DNA of 64,000 nt. Source: Nostoc sp. FACHB-973 (lineage in GTDB: Bacteria; Cyanobacteriota; Cyanobacteriia; Cyanobacteriales; Nostocaceae). The notes under the pieces are model-generated. The model was not told the DNA's origin. It was given only the letters and a program-made list of their open reading frames with translations, and did not search any database. Of this stretch, positions 54,457 through 64,000 are shown piece after piece; the stretch's first letter is position 1; each line of letters begins with the position of its first letter. The stretch lies in NCBI RefSeq assembly GCF_014698115.1, contig NZ_JACJSJ010000006.1, forward strand, positions 62,001 through 126,000. Reading direction: 5' to 3'. A program made the translations under genes and the position numbers.

Positions 54457-55851
54457 ATGACTAAAGAACAAACTTGGAGTCAGCGGTTTGAATCAGCATT
54501 ACATCCAGCGATCGCTCGTTTTAATGCCAGTATAAGTTTTGATATTGAATTAATAGAATATGACTTGACTGGTTCTCAAGCTCATGCCAAGATGCTAGCT
54601 CACACGGGCATTATCTCCAAAGAAGAAGGTGAGCAACTAGTTGCAGGCTTAGAAGAAGTTCGCCAAGAGTACCGCCAGGGAAAATTTCAGCCTGGTGTGG
54701 ATGCTGAGGATGTGCATTTTGCAGTTGAACGACGATTGACGGAAATTGTCGGTGATGTGGGTAAAAAACTGCATACGGCGCGATCGCGTAATGACCAAGT
54801 TGGCACTGATACCAGACTCTACCTGCGTGACCAAATCCAACAAATCAAAAATAAATTGCGGGAATTTCAAGGCATTCTGCTAAATATAGCCGAAAAACAT
54901 GTTGAAACTTTAATTCCTGGCTATACTCACCTGCAACGCGCCCAGCCTGTGAGTTTAGCTCACCATCTCCTGGCATACTTTCAAATGGCGCAACGGGACT
55001 GGGAACGCCTCAGTGATGTTTCTCGCCGGGTGAATATTTCACCTTTGGGGTGTGGTGCTTTAGCCGGAACTACTTTCCCCATTGACCGCCATTACACAGC
55101 CAAACTATTGAATTTTGACAAAATTTATGCTAACAGCCTCGATGGAGTGAGCGATCGCGATTTTGCGATCGAATTCTTGTGTGCTGCTAGCATAATCATG
55201 GTTCACCTCAGCCGCCTTGCAGAAGAAGTCATTCTTTGGTCATCTGAAGAATTTCGCTTTGTCACCCTCAAAGATAGCTGTGCAACTGGTTCCAGTATCA
55301 TGCCCCAAAAGAAAAATCCCGATGTCCCAGAATTGGTGCGGGGAAAAACAGGGCGTGTATTCGGTCATCTCCAGGCAATGCTGGTGATTATGAAAGGGTT
55401 ACCCCTGGCATATAACAAAGACCTGCAAGAAGATAAAGAAGGTTTATTTGATAGCGTCAATACAGTCAAAGCCTCTCTAGAAGCAATGACAATTTTGCTA
55501 GGGGAAGGCTTAGAATTTCGTACCCACCGCTTAGCCGAAGCAGTGACCGAAGATTTTTCCAATGCCACCGATGTCGCAGATTATTTAGCAGCACGGGGTG
55601 TCCCTTTCCGAGAAGCTTACAATCTCGTGGGTAAAGTCGTAAAAACCAGTATTGCCGCAGGTAAACTCCTGAAAGATTTGACATTGGACGAGTGGCAACA
55701 ACTACATCCAGCATTTGCCGCAGATATTTATCAGGCCATATCCCCGCGCCAAGTCGTGGCTGCCCGCAACAGTTACGGCGGTACTGGCTTTGCACAGGTA
55801 AATGAAGCACTCATAGCCGCCCGCGCTGAGATTGGGGAAGAGAGGGAGTAG
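54457..55851 (+). CDS. argH: Argininosuccinate lyase ArgH
   Basis: The last step of arginine synthesis: cleaves argininosuccinate to arginine and fumarate. The 464 residues fit the family. The fumarase/aspartase signature [12 protein letters not shown] (about residues 280-291, catalytic Ser loop) is intact, as are [20 protein letters not shown] and [15 protein letters not shown]. The start ATG directly follows the repeat cluster. Arginine is also a precursor of cyanophycin, whose genes are 7 kb away. The whole gene lies between inverted copies of a repeat cluster. Confidence 0.97.
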   Translation: MTKEQTWSQRFESALHPAIARFNASISFDIELIEYDLTGSQAHAKMLAHTGIISKEEGEQLVAGLEEVRQEYRQGKFQPGVDAEDVHFAVERRLTEIVGDVGKKLHTARSRNDQVGTDTRLYLRDQIQQIKNKLREFQGILLNIAEKHVETLIPGYTHLQRAQPVSLAHHLLAYFQMAQRDWERLSDVSRRVNISPLGCGALAGTTFPIDRHYTAKLLNFDKIYANSLDGVSDRDFAIEFLCAASIIMVHLSRLAEEVILWSSEEFRFVTLKDSCATGSSIMPQKKNPDVPELVRGKTGRVFGHLQAMLVIMKGLPLAYNKDLQEDKEGLFDSVNTVKASLEAMTILLGEGLEFRTHRLAEAVTEDFSNATDVADYLAARGVPFREAYNLVGKVVKTSIAAGKLLKDLTLDEWQQLHPAFAADIYQAISPRQVVAARNSYGGTGFAQVNEALIAARAEIGEERE

Positions 55852-55985
55852 GGAGTCGGGAGTGGGGAGTGGGGACGCGGGGACGCGGCGAGATGAGGGA
55901 GATGAGGGAGATGGGGGAGATGAGGGAGATGGGGGAGTGTGGGGAGATTAGAAAAAAGCTTCCCACACCTCCCCATGCCCCAATA
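55846..55985. repeat. Inverted repeat cluster downstream of argH
   Basis: GGGAGTG and GAGATGAGG units (55848-55940), then GATTAGAAAAAAGCTTCCCA (about 55946-55965). This is the reverse complement order of the cluster at 54245-54455. Confidence 0.88.
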
Positions 55986-56175
55986 CAGTTCAGTTAAGCC
56001 CAAAACCCTCATGTAGAGATGCGATGAATCGCGTCTTCAAGACCAATATTCTACGTCAATAACCCTTAACCCAAGCGTATTGCCCCATGCCCCATGCCCC
56101 AAAATAATTGAGGGCGTACAAGTGTACGCCCCCAAATTCTAAAAGACTTAAAAAGTAAGTATATTAACAGGCAAC

Positions 56176-56340
56176 TTACTCAGCATCAATTGCTGCTGCG
56201 CCCTCATCTTCCTCACTCTTCGGTGGTCTTTGTTGGAACCTTCTTTGCATTCTTCCTGTGGTAGTCCGTTTACGAAACTTCCGGGCATATGCCTGGTTCC
56301 GTAGCGCCTTTTCTTTTTTCGGGTTACGGCGCTTAGCCAT
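56176..56340 (-). CDS. Small basic conserved protein
   Basis: A 54-residue protein starting at ATG 56340 (MAKRRNPKKEKALRNQAYAR then KFRKRT), very rich in Arg/Lys with a short acidic end (EEDEGAAAIDAE). Small basic proteins of this kind are conserved in cyanobacteria and may bind nucleic acid or ribosomes; I cannot name it. An in-frame ATG at 56394 would add 18 hydrophobic residues that look like untranslated leader. Confidence 0.75.
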   Translation of the reverse strand: MAKRRNPKKEKALRNQAYARKFRKRTTTGRMQRRFQQRPPKSEEDEGAAAIDAE

Positions 56341-57011
56341 GTTCACCTCATTAATAAACAACAAAAAAATCGCAACTAGGCATAACGTAGGCAATATCAG
56401 CTACTAATGTTATTGATATACTTGTAGCCTAGTGACTAATCTATACGCTTTAAACAGTGTTCTAGTCTACCGCATTCAACCTTCTTATGTCAATAAGAAT
56501 ATTGAATTATCTGGCTGGCAGCCTAGATAAAAAATATCGTTTCTGAGATTCAAATATCTCAAATATATGTAGATTAGCTAATTAGTTGTTGTTTTTGGAA
56601 AAAAACTAATATTATTTATTGAGCAAAAAGTTTAATTAGGCTTAGTTGAGTAATATAGCAATTCTAAATGATTGGTCATTTGTCCTCTCTTACAAAGTTC
56701 TGTTCGCTCTTAGCGTTGGCGAAGCGCCGGAAGCTGGCGCTCAGACTTTGCGCTTTGTTATTAGTTATTGGTCATTACTGAATAAACAAAGGACAAAGAA
56801 CTAATGACTAATAACAAATATTATGTATATATAAATACAGTGCTTCTGAAGGAAACTTGATGTTAGAATTGGGAGTGTTCTACGTAAATCGTGGGAATAA
56901 AATCTCAACCCACAAACATTTTTGTATAAAACAAAACTCAACCTAATTTTCATTAGTTGAGCTTATGTAAGTGGTAGAGAAATATTAAATACAACACATT
57001 AATTTTGAAGA
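56341..57011. other. AT-rich spacer with dispersed repeat
   Basis: About 670 bases without a gene, holding a GCGTTGGCGAAGCGCC / GGAAGCTGGCGC dispersed repeat (about 56715-56745) and tandem ATGACTAATAAC units (56795-56820). It precedes the second Nudix gene. Confidence 0.55.
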
Positions 57012-57506
57012 TTGAACGTTATTGCTTTTTTTCCTTCAGCTGTACAGTCCACGCGTAACTTATGGCGTATTGGACAAACAGTATTGGGTATTATATTTCG
57101 TCATCCCATTACTGGCACTAGTATCATCCCAATTTTACCTGATGGTCGGATCGTACTGATCCGGCGGCGCGACAATGGCCTTTGGTCATTACCTGGAGGT
57201 ATTGTGGATTGGGGAGAAAATATTCCCAACACAGTCCGCCGGGAATTGATGGAGGAAACTGGACTCGAATTAGTGAAAATTAACCGTTTAGTAGGGGTTT
57301 ACTCCTCGCCAGACCGCGATCCTAGAATGCATTCAATTTGTATTGTGGTTGAAGCTGAGGTACGTGGGACAATGGAAGTCAAAGATGTTTTGGAAGTGAT
57401 GGAAATCCAAGCTTTCGATCTCAACTTTCTACCTCCAGGACAGATGTCTCACGACCATACTCGACAGTTGCAAGACTACTTGAATGGCTTGACAACATTG
57501 GCATAA
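57012..57506 (+). CDS. Nudix hydrolase
   Basis: A 164-residue Nudix protein with the box GGIVDWGENIPNTVRRELME then ETG, fitting Gx5Ex7REx2EExG, and LIRRRDNGLWSLPGG before it. It shares SSPDRDPRMHSICIVVE with the protein at 35965, so the two are probably paralogues. The start is a TTG at 57012. No in-frame ATG lies before the fold. Substrate unknown. Confidence 0.87.
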   Translation: MNVIAFFPSAVQSTRNLWRIGQTVLGIIFRHPITGTSIIPILPDGRIVLIRRRDNGLWSLPGGIVDWGENIPNTVRRELMEETGLELVKINRLVGVYSSPDRDPRMHSICIVVEAEVRGTMEVKDVLEVMEIQAFDLNFLPPGQMSHDHTRQLQDYLNGLTTLA

Positions 57507-57514
57507 TAATATTT

Positions 57515-57610
57515 TGTTATTAGTTATTAGTTATTTGTCATTTGTCTTTTGTCTTTTGTTTATTCACGAACGATTAATCACTAATGACCAATGACTAATG
57601 ACTATTTATT
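57515..57610. repeat. TTATTAG / ATTTGTC tandem repeats
   Basis: Tandem TTAGTTA and TTGTCTT units on the left are mirrored by AATGACTAATGAC on the right, between the Nudix and hydrolase genes. Confidence 0.7.
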
Positions 57611-57639
57611 ATGGTGCTAAGGTTAACTACTAAATTAAA

Positions 57640-58464
57640 ATGGATACACTATTCCGTAACTCCCGAAGAAAGCTTTCTCAAGGGCTATTATTTTGGCGTG
57701 AAGCAGGTGCAGAAATTCCTGTAATTTTTTTACATGGTGCTTGGAGTGATAGCAGTCAATGGTTATCTGTGATGGAGTCCCTTGCAGAGAATTTCCATTG
57801 CTTCGCACCTGATTTGTTAGGCTTTGGTGAGTCGGAGAATCCTAATATTCATCATTCGATTGATTTACAAGTCGAGTGTTTAGCTGAGTTCTTGCAAGCT
57901 GTCAAGCTAGAAAAAGTTTATTTAGTGGGGCATTCTCTTGGGGCTTGGATTGCTGCTAGCTATGCCCTAAAGTATCCAGAGAAAGTTAATGGTATGGTAC
58001 TGTTAGCACCTGAGGGTGTAGAGATAGCAGGGCAAGAAGAGTATTGTCGGAAGATGCGGCGATTATTAAATTATCCGCCCTTAGTGATTAAATTATTGCG
58101 ATCGCTAATTACCTTAACTAAAATCCTGGGTTGGCATGAAAAAATTACACAGGATTTGCAATTACGTCAGGATTTGTTGCGTTACCCGATAGCTTGTCAG
58201 TTGCTTTTCAAACGGCGACAAGCAGAAATTGAGGCGGAATTATTACAAAAACGGCTTTACGCGATCGAAGTCCCAGTGTTAATTTTACAAGGTGGCCAAG
58301 ATACACCAGATGCTTTAGCCAAGAGTCAAGTTTATGCTCAACTAACTCCAAAAGTCGAGTTGAAAATGATTGCCCATGCTGGAAATGATTTACCAGAATC
58401 TTGTGCTGGGGATGTAGCGATGGATATTCGAGAGTTTGTTGAAGGGAATTGGGCGTTATTTTGA
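57640..58464 (+). CDS. Alpha/beta hydrolase
   Basis: A 274-residue alpha/beta-hydrolase. The oxyanion region VIFLHGAWSDSSQW, nucleophile elbow GHSLGAW with its serine, acid loop LILQGGQDTPDA and catalytic-histidine candidate in IAHAGNDLP are in the usual order. No signal peptide, so cytoplasmic. The substrate (ester, lactone, haloalkane) cannot be read from the sequence. Nearest relatives are MhpC-type hydrolases. Confidence 0.88.
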   Translation: MDTLFRNSRRKLSQGLLFWREAGAEIPVIFLHGAWSDSSQWLSVMESLAENFHCFAPDLLGFGESENPNIHHSIDLQVECLAEFLQAVKLEKVYLVGHSLGAWIAASYALKYPEKVNGMVLLAPEGVEIAGQEEYCRKMRRLLNYPPLVIKLLRSLITLTKILGWHEKITQDLQLRQDLLRYPIACQLLFKRRQAEIEAELLQKRLYAIEVPVLILQGGQDTPDALAKSQVYAQLTPKVELKMIAHAGNDLPESCAGDVAMDIREFVEGNWALF

Positions 58465-58628
58465 CTTACTCTTGATTGATTTTAACTAGGATTGCAATTA
58501 GGCTGCAATGGCAAGAGTTATGTTATGCAAATTATCAATTAAGATGCATTTAATATTTATTTAACAAATAAATGCAATAATCTGCAATACGGCTTTATAC
58601 AGATCCTTAAATTGGAAAAACTTTTCTG

Positions 58629-59195
58629 ATGAAATTAACTCAAAAGCTTTGTATTGCTACTACTGCTGGAGTAGTGATGAGCCTGGGTTTACTAAAAGCT
58701 GCCCCAGTTCACGCGGTTACACTCAACTTTGATTGGACTGGTGATGCTCGGTATTCAGCTAAAGGCTCGTTTTCCTATGATGAAACTCAAGGTTACACAA
58801 CCGTAGACACTTCAAAAATTCAATCCATCGCAGTTTCTTTTTTTGACCCAAGTAAAAAATTGTTGAATAGTTTTGCTCCGGTGACTAATGGGAGTATTGT
58901 TTATGATTTTTTAGATTTTAACTACGATACAGCCACGAAGTCTTTGTTTGGGTACTTTGATGTAGGTCAGGATAACGCGCAAAGTACAGATTATTATCTG
59001 TTCGGAACTGTTGGTTTAGGTCTGAGTCTGAGAAATCCTATTCAGGGAACAATAGATCAGAACAATGGATTAATTAATGTTACCTCTACAACCCCAATCC
59101 CTGAACCATTAACAACAGGTGGCACAGTTCTCACTGCTGGCATCGCTTGGTTGGTGAAGCGTGGAAAAGTTACTGCCGAGAAACCCAAAGCATAA
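58629..59195 (+). CDS. Exported protein with PEP-CTERM-like tail
   Basis: A 188-residue secreted protein. A signal peptide (about 1-29, GVVMSLGLLKAAPVHA) is followed by a beta-rich body (FDWTGDARYSAKGSFSYDET) and a C-terminal PEP-CTERM-like sorting signal: PIPEPLTTGGT, a hydrophobic stretch (VLTAGIAWLV) and a basic end. Exosortase-type systems process such tails during export to the cell surface. No exosortase is adjacent. Body function unknown. Confidence 0.85.
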   Translation: MKLTQKLCIATTAGVVMSLGLLKAAPVHAVTLNFDWTGDARYSAKGSFSYDETQGYTTVDTSKIQSIAVSFFDPSKKLLNSFAPVTNGSIVYDFLDFNYDTATKSLFGYFDVGQDNAQSTDYYLFGTVGLGLSLRNPIQGTIDQNNGLINVTSTTPIPEPLTTGGTVLTAGIAWLVKRGKVTAEKPKA

Positions 59196-59806
59196 GCCTC
59201 TTGGGTCACTCTAATGAAACTTTAATTTTTCGTTGGTTGAAACATTAAAATTCGTTAACTTTTCCCAGACTGATGAAAGCTGGTAACGGACATCAAGAGT
59301 GTCTGTGACCAGCTTTCATAACTTTGGGATAAAAAATTTAAAAGCAACTTTCAAACCTTAAACAATAACTGTATTTGAAGATTTATTTCCTAATTTTTAG
59401 GACTTATGCATTGACAGCAAATACCAAATACGGATGATTGAAAAACCAGGTCTGTCGTAGGGAACAGTGCTGTGCCCCTACAACGAAGGTCTATTCACCA
59501 TCAAATGAATAATTAATAAAAGCCGGAAACGACATATTTTGTAAATGCACACCATGATTAATTTGTACAGTGCGTAAGTCCTAATTTTATGCCTTCAATC
59601 AATGATTTTTTCAATGAAAGTCTGATGTAGCAAGGATTATTTTTTCTCTAAAGAGAGTGATTAAGAAGTGATTAAATAGCGCTATTCAAGACTAATATTT
59701 TGTCAAGAATATTTACATATCTTTGGTAGAAACGACACTTTTTAAGTGTGAAATTGGTAGCAATTAGACGGATGATAAAGTCAGCAAAAAAATTCCACAA
59801 GGATAT
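59196..59806. other. Spacer with hairpin and dispersed repeat
   Basis: No gene seen in 610 bases. It holds the stem-loop at 59273-59319 and a GTAGGGAACAGTGCTGTGCCCCTAC palindrome-like repeat at about 59455-59485. Confidence 0.55.
59273..59319 (+). terminator. Stem-loop downstream of PEP-CTERM gene
   Basis: ATGAAAGCTGGT (59273-59284) pairs perfectly with ACCAGCTTTCAT (59308-59319), and the loop contains a small GACA/TGTC pairing. The T run after it is weak, so it is a likely but not certain terminator. Confidence 0.55.
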
Positions 59807-59812
59807 TTGAGT

Positions 59813-61267
59813 GTGAGATATCATCTGACAAAATACTACAAGGTATTAGTTCTTTTTCTTTGTACGACGTTGTTTGTCTTGTTCGGTCAGATAGTTATTG
59901 CTCAGAGTAACTATAATCTAGGCACTCAAGGGAAGCAAAGAGTAGAACTGATTGTGGGTGGCGATTTCATCGTCACGATGAACGAGGCACAACCGATTAT
60001 CGAGAATGGTGCGATCGCCATTAAGGATGGCAAAATTGTTGCAGTAGACACACAATACAAAATCACGACATCATACAGAGCCGACAGGACGCTCCCAGGC
60101 GACGGTCTGGTGCTGATGCCGGGTCTTGTTAACGGTCACTCTCACTCAGCAATGGTTTTGTTTCGTGGTCTTGCAGACGATTTAGCGTTGGACGATTGGC
60201 TCCAGAATTACATCTTCCCAGCAGAAGGGCAGTTCGTTGATAAAAATTTTGTCCGCGTTGGCGAACAACTTGCCTGCTGGGAGATGATACGCAGTGGTAC
60301 AACAACCTTTGTTGATATGTACTTTGAGCCAGATGTCGCTGCCCAAGTTGTTAATGAATGCGGCTTACGTGCCATTATTGCGCCCTCGTCAATAGATTTT
60401 CCCAGTCCTGGTTTCAAAGGATGGGATGATGCCTTTGCCTTGGCGATCGATTTTCTCAAACGTTGGAAAGGTAAGAACGAACGTATAATTCCAGCTATTG
60501 CTCCGCACGCTCCCTACACCGTCTCGCCAGAGCATCTTGTCCAGGCTATTCGAGCTGCGCGTCATTACGATGTCCCACTGACAATTCACCTGGCAGAAAC
60601 ACAAGCTGAAGTTAAAGATGTCCAGCAGCGCTATAACGCAACCCCTGTCAAACATCTAGACAATCTCGGCTTCCTAGACCCGCGTGTATTTGCTGCACAC
60701 GTTGTCTGGCCTAACGCAAGTGAAATCGCCCTGCTGGCGAAACGCGGTGTTGGTGTTATCCACAATCCTGACTCGAATTTGAAGCTGGCTTCTGGCTTTG
60801 CGCCGATTCCGGCGATGCTGCAAGCCGGAGTTAAGGTTGGTTTGGGTACTGATGGAGCTGCGTCGAACAATGTTCTTGATATGTGGAAGGCAATTCGCCT
60901 CACCGCTCTCATCCATAAAGGGACTACCCTTGACCCCACTGCTGTACCGGCTAAAACAGTTTTGCGTATGGCAACACTTGGCAGTGCAGAAGCACTCGGC
61001 TTATCAAATAAAATTGGTGCGATTAAGGTGGGACTTCAAGCAGACGTGATTCAAGTCCAGTTTAAAGAACCACACTTGCTCCCGCTTTACGATGTCATCT
61101 CCCATCTTGTTTATGCAGCAGATGCCCAAGATGTTGATACTGTGATTGTAAATGGTAAAGTTCTAATGGAAAAACGTAAAATGCTTACGCTTGATACTGA
61201 AAGAATTCGCCGTGAAGCTACTTCTATTGGTCAGAGAATAAAAGCTCAATTCCGACCCTCTAATTAA
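59813..61267 (+). CDS. Exported amidohydrolase (MtaD/SsnA-like deaminase)
   Basis: A 484-residue metal-dependent hydrolase. The metal-binding HSHSAMV motif, THE-like loop PHAPYTVSPEHL, GLGTDGAASNNVLDMW (catalytic Asp region) and the C-terminal GSAEALGLSNKIGAIKVGLQ fit the amidohydrolase group that deaminates S-adenosylhomocysteine, methylthioadenosine or triazines. The N-terminus (about 1-32) is a hydrophobic export signal (KVLVLFLCTTLFVLFGQIVIAQ), which is rare for this family. Start is GTG 59813 with AAGGA 9 bases before it; TTG 59807 is also possible. Substrate inferred only as a purine-like or cyclic amine. Confidence 0.85.
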   Translation: MRYHLTKYYKVLVLFLCTTLFVLFGQIVIAQSNYNLGTQGKQRVELIVGGDFIVTMNEAQPIIENGAIAIKDGKIVAVDTQYKITTSYRADRTLPGDGLVLMPGLVNGHSHSAMVLFRGLADDLALDDWLQNYIFPAEGQFVDKNFVRVGEQLACWEMIRSGTTTFVDMYFEPDVAAQVVNECGLRAIIAPSSIDFPSPGFKGWDDAFALAIDFLKRWKGKNERIIPAIAPHAPYTVSPEHLVQAIRAARHYDVPLTIHLAETQAEVKDVQQRYNATPVKHLDNLGFLDPRVFAAHVVWPNASEIALLAKRGVGVIHNPDSNLKLASGFAPIPAMLQAGVKVGLGTDGAASNNVLDMWKAIRLTALIHKGTTLDPTAVPAKTVLRMATLGSAEALGLSNKIGAIKVGLQADVIQVQFKEPHLLPLYDVISHLVYAADAQDVDTVIVNGKVLMEKRKMLTLDTERIRREATSIGQRIKAQFRPSN

Positions 61268-61293
61268 TAAATATTAGCTGCTCTAGGTCTAAC

Positions 61294-62196
61294 TTAGAGC
61301 AGTTTTACTATTTCTCGCATTCCCCAAAAAATTAAATTTGGTTCCATAATTATCTGTGTTGCAATGTCGGGATATAAGGCTTGCAGATACTTTAATACTA
61401 AAGTGCGATCGCCACCTTTAATTGCAATTTTTCCATCAGGGAATAAATTCCACCACGCCTCAATAAAATCTTTAATTCCAGCTATGAAAGTGTAAATTAC
61501 ACCACTGTGAATTGCCTCTGTTGTATTGAGTGCAAAACGTGGTGGTAAAGATGCAATATTTTGAATTTCAACTAATGGTAATTGTCCTGTTTGTTGACCG
61601 AGAGTTGCAAATTGCAAGCCTAATCCCGGCAGAATCGCACCTCCAACTAAACACTGATTAACATCCGCAGCCGTAAAAGTTAGCGCTGTTCCTGCATCAA
61701 TCACCAACATTGGAAAACCCCAAGTTTTCGCCGCACCCCACAAAGCTAAAGCGCGGTCGATTCCTAATGTGGGATACACACCTTGGAGTGGTATTTGGTC
61801 TAAGGTAATAACGCGAACGTTGGGATAACTTTGCCAAATAGCTGTTTGGCTGGGAACTACGGAGGCGAGGAGGAGGGGAGGGGATGAGGGGGATGAGGGA
61901 GATGATCTGTTTGTGTGACTCTGTGCGTTTTCTTCAGTTGTATTTTGAGTTGGGAAAATTGCCAGTAATAGATCATGGAGGGGTTGAGATTGAGCTAGTT
62001 GATATGTGACAGACTCAGGCAAATAGTCAGTATCCCAAGCACAATCTAGAGTTTCGCCCTTAAATAACGCCCAGTGCAACCGAGAATTTCCGATCTCCAA
62101 AGCTAGCCAAATATTCTCTCCGTGTTGCGCCAGTTGCTTCAAGTCGGGGAACCCGCCCAACGCACTGGCTTCTCTGTGCCTCTGTGGTTCGATCAT
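61294..62196 (-). CDS. coaX: Type III pantothenate kinase CoaX
   Basis: A 300-residue ASKHA-fold kinase that phosphorylates pantothenate at the start of coenzyme A synthesis. The first phosphate motif is [15 protein letters not shown] and the catalytic loop [27 protein letters not shown] and [20 protein letters not shown] are typical of the type III group. The first about 25 residues ([19 protein letters not shown]) precede the usual start and resemble translated spacer, so a start at TTG near the [12 protein letters not shown] segment is also possible. A Ser/Pro repeat ([10 protein letters not shown]) interrupts the middle. Confidence 0.9.
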   Translation of the reverse strand: MIEPQRHREASALGGFPDLKQLAQHGENIWLALEIGNSRLHWALFKGETLDCAWDTDYLPESVTYQLAQSQPLHDLLLAIFPTQNTTEENAQSHTNRSSPSSPSSPPLLLASVVPSQTAIWQSYPNVRVITLDQIPLQGVYPTLGIDRALALWGAAKTWGFPMLVIDAGTALTFTAADVNQCLVGGAILPGLGLQFATLGQQTGQLPLVEIQNIASLPPRFALNTTEAIHSGVIYTFIAGIKDFIEAWWNLFPDGKIAIKGGDRTLVLKYLQALYPDIATQIIMEPNLIFWGMREIVKLL

Positions 62197-62302
62197 TTGA
62201 TTTTTCTTAACATGAATATAAATTTTTTAATAAAAATTTACATATAACACGTGTCACAATAAGACAAGAGGAATAAATACTCAATTTGTCAAGGAGGGGG
62301 TT

Positions 62303-64000
62303 ATGGTAGCGCTCACCGAAAAAACTGAAAAACGGCTCACCATACAGACTGTAGAGATTGCTCAAGATACAACGGCAATTCGATCGCTCGATTGGGATCG
62401 CGATCGCTTTGATATTGAGTTCGGTCTGCAAAACGGTACTACATATAACTCGTTTCTCATACGGGGAGAGCAAACTGCCTTAGTCGATACTTCCCACGAA
62501 AAATTTCGTCAACTATATTTTGATACACTCACGGGACTAATCAACCCCAAAGAAATAGATTATTTGATTATCAGTCACACCGAGCCAGACCACAGCGGCT
62601 TAGTGAAAGATTTGCTGCAAATGGCTCCGGATATTACCGTTGTTGCTTCTAAGGTAGCAATTCAGTTTTTGGAAGATTTGGTACATCAGCCATTTAAACG
62701 GCGGATTGTGAAAAATGGCGATCGCTTAGATTTGGGTAACGGTCACGAATTTGAATTCGTGATTGCACCAAATTTACATTGGCCAGATACAATCTTCAGC
62801 TTCGACCACAAAACCAAAATTCTCTTCACCTGCGATGCTTTCGGGATGCATTATTGTTCCGATAGCACCTTCGACGAAGACTTAAAAACTCTGGAAGCAG
62901 ATTTTAAATATTACTACGAATGCTTGATGGGGCCAAATGCCCGGTCAGTTCTGTCTGCCCTCAAGCGGATGGGGGAATTAAAAACCATCGGTATGATTGC
63001 CACTGGTCACGGGCCATTATTATCTCACAATGTTGACGAACTAGTTGGACGTTACCGCACTTGGAGCCAAACCCAAGCCAAGCCAGAAACAACCATTGGG
63101 ATATTTTACGTTTCCGAATACGGTTATAGCGATCGCCTCGCCCAAGCAATTGCCAACGGTATCGCTAAAACCGGTGTCGCCGTGGAAATCGTCGATTTGG
63201 GATCAGAAGTAGATTTACAAGAGTTGCGGGAACTCGTAGGCCGCTGTGCGGGATTGGTTGTTGGTTTACCTCCGGCTTCTGGCGCTGCTAGCATCCAAGC
63301 TGCACTCAGCACAGTTTTAGGATCTGCCAAAGAAAAGCAAGCCATCGGCGTATTTGAAAGTGGCGGCGGCGATGATGAACCCATAGATCCTTTGGTGGGT
63401 AAATTCCGGAATTTGGGTTTGACAACGGTTTTTCCAGCAATTCGGATTAAGCAAACACCCACAGAAAACATCTACAAGCTGTGTGAAGAAGCGGGTACAG
63501 ACTTAGGACAATGGGTAACACGCGATCGCAGCATCAAAGCCATGAAATCCCTTGGTGCGGACTTAGACAAAGCACTAGGTAGACTCAGCGGCGGACTATA
63601 CATCATCACTGCCAAAAAAGGTGATGTTTCCAGTGCCATGTTAGCTTCATGGGTTGCTCAAGCCAGCTTCAAACCCTTGGGATTTTCCATTGCAGTCGCC
63701 AAAGACAGAGCAATTGAATCACTCATGCAAGTAGGCGATCGCTTTGTCCTCAACGTCTTAGAAGAAGGCAATTTTCAACCATTGATGAAGCACTTTTTGA
63801 AACGGTTCGCCCCTGGTGCCGATCGCTTTGAAGGAGTCAGAACCCAGCCAGCCGAAAACGGTGCCCCCATCCTCACCGACGCCCTCGCCTACATGGAGTG
63901 CGAAGTCGTCAGCAGAATGGACTGCGGCGACCACTGGGCAGTATACAGCACCGTCTACGCCGGACGAGTTTCTAAGCTAGATGCGCTGACAGCTGTGCAT
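62303..64000 (+). CDS. flv3: Flavodiiron protein Flv3 (3' end outside window)
   Basis: The open frame runs 566 codons to the window edge. ATG 62303 has a strong AAGGAGGGGG 2-11 bases before it. It carries an N-terminal metallo-lactamase diiron domain (about 30-260) with complete ligands: His92, Glu94, Asp96, His97 in SHTEPDHSG, then LHWPD, CDAFG and GHGPLL. Next are a flavodoxin domain (about 265-400; GIFYVSEYGYSDRLAQA) and a C-terminal flavin reductase domain (about 430 onward). Flv1/Flv3 pairs reduce O2 with photosystem-I electrons and protect against fluctuating light. The intact ligands and SLDWDRDRFDIEFGLQNGTT suggest Flv3 rather than Flv1. The Flv partner is not in the window. Confidence 0.9.
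   Translation, partial: MVALTEKTEKRLTIQTVEIAQDTTAIRSLDWDRDRFDIEFGLQNGTTYNSFLIRGEQTALVDTSHEKFRQLYFDTLTGLINPKEIDYLIISHTEPDHSGLVKDLLQMAPDITVVASKVAIQFLEDLVHQPFKRRIVKNGDRLDLGNGHEFEFVIAPNLHWPDTIFSFDHKTKILFTCDAFGMHYCSDSTFDEDLKTLEADFKYYYECLMGPNARSVLSALKRMGELKTIGMIATGHGPLLSHNVDELVGRYRTWSQTQAKPETTIGIFYVSEYGYSDRLAQAIANGIAKTGVAVEIVDLGSEVDLQELRELVGRCAGLVVGLPPASGAASIQAALSTVLGSAKEKQAIGVFESGGGDDEPIDPLVGKFRNLGLTTVFPAIRIKQTPTENIYKLCEEAGTDLGQWVTRDRSIKAMKSLGADLDKALGRLSGGLYIITAKKGDVSSAMLASWVAQASFKPLGFSIAVAKDRAIESLMQVGDRFVLNVLEEGNFQPLMKHFLKRFAPGADRFEGVRTQPAENGAPILTDALAYMECEVVSRMDCGDHWAVYSTVYAGRVSKLDALTAVH

Overview
The window looks like chromosome of a filamentous heterocyst-type cyanobacterium of the Nostoc/Anabaena group. 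The palindrome GCGATCGC and its GCGATCG/CGATCGC variants recur across genes and spacers. Gene content fits: cyanophycin synthetase and cyanophycinase, a flavodiiron protein, an AnPixJ-like phototaxis receptor cluster, Uma2 and pentapeptide-repeat proteins. Many spacers are packed with short tandem heptamer and nonamer repeats (GTTAGGA, ATTGGGG, CTCCCTCAT, AAATGAC types), a hallmark of this group. No rRNA operon, CRISPR array or intact transposase was seen; one tRNA was found.

Layout. 1-2.0 kb: start of a TamB-like envelope protein (partial), a DUF3110 protein and murQ. 2.6-13.5 kb: a complete pix-type chemosensory cluster (PatA-like regulator, CheY, CheW, a receptor with three cyanobacteriochrome GAF domains, CheA hybrid kinase), with a four-helix-bundle gene inserted between receptor and kinase. 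13.5-23.1 kb: Uma2 proteins, a polyamine-type ABC permease and binding protein, a three-PAS histidine kinase, a rhodanese, a LuxR-type regulator and a GerMN lipoprotein. 23.3-28.6 kb: an accessory island starting at tRNA-Gly(CCC), holding a Uma2 gene, two or three gene relics, small unknown proteins, and a retron. 28.9-33.2 kb: clpC and a STAS/sugar-transferase fusion. 34.5-64 kb: mostly housekeeping genes (malQ, a RodZ-like protein, rluB-type pseudouridine synthase, cdsA, cbiT, a serine/threonine kinase, tatA, cphA-cphB, trmD, ispF, larB, argH, two Nudix hydrolases, coaX, flv3 cut by the window edge).

The most notable locus is the retron at 25958-28625. A 12-bp perfect inverted repeat (25958-25969 / 26085-26096) followed by a T run brackets a candidate msr-msd RNA. 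Next comes a reverse transcriptase with the retron hallmarks NAxxH, YADD and VTG. Two co-directional genes follow: a small protein ending in an Rx4H (HEPN-like) motif, and a protein that I read as two RRM-like RNA-binding domains. I know of no characterised retron with an RRM partner, so this is the best candidate here for an undescribed anti-phage system. The effector roles are inference.

Second-tier points are: a pentapeptide-RidA fusion; a STAS-sugar transferase fusion; an in-frame dispersed-repeat insert in a kinase; two copies of a MITE-like element, one interrupted by another repeat; and inverted repeat clusters that bracket argH and the four-helix-bundle gene.
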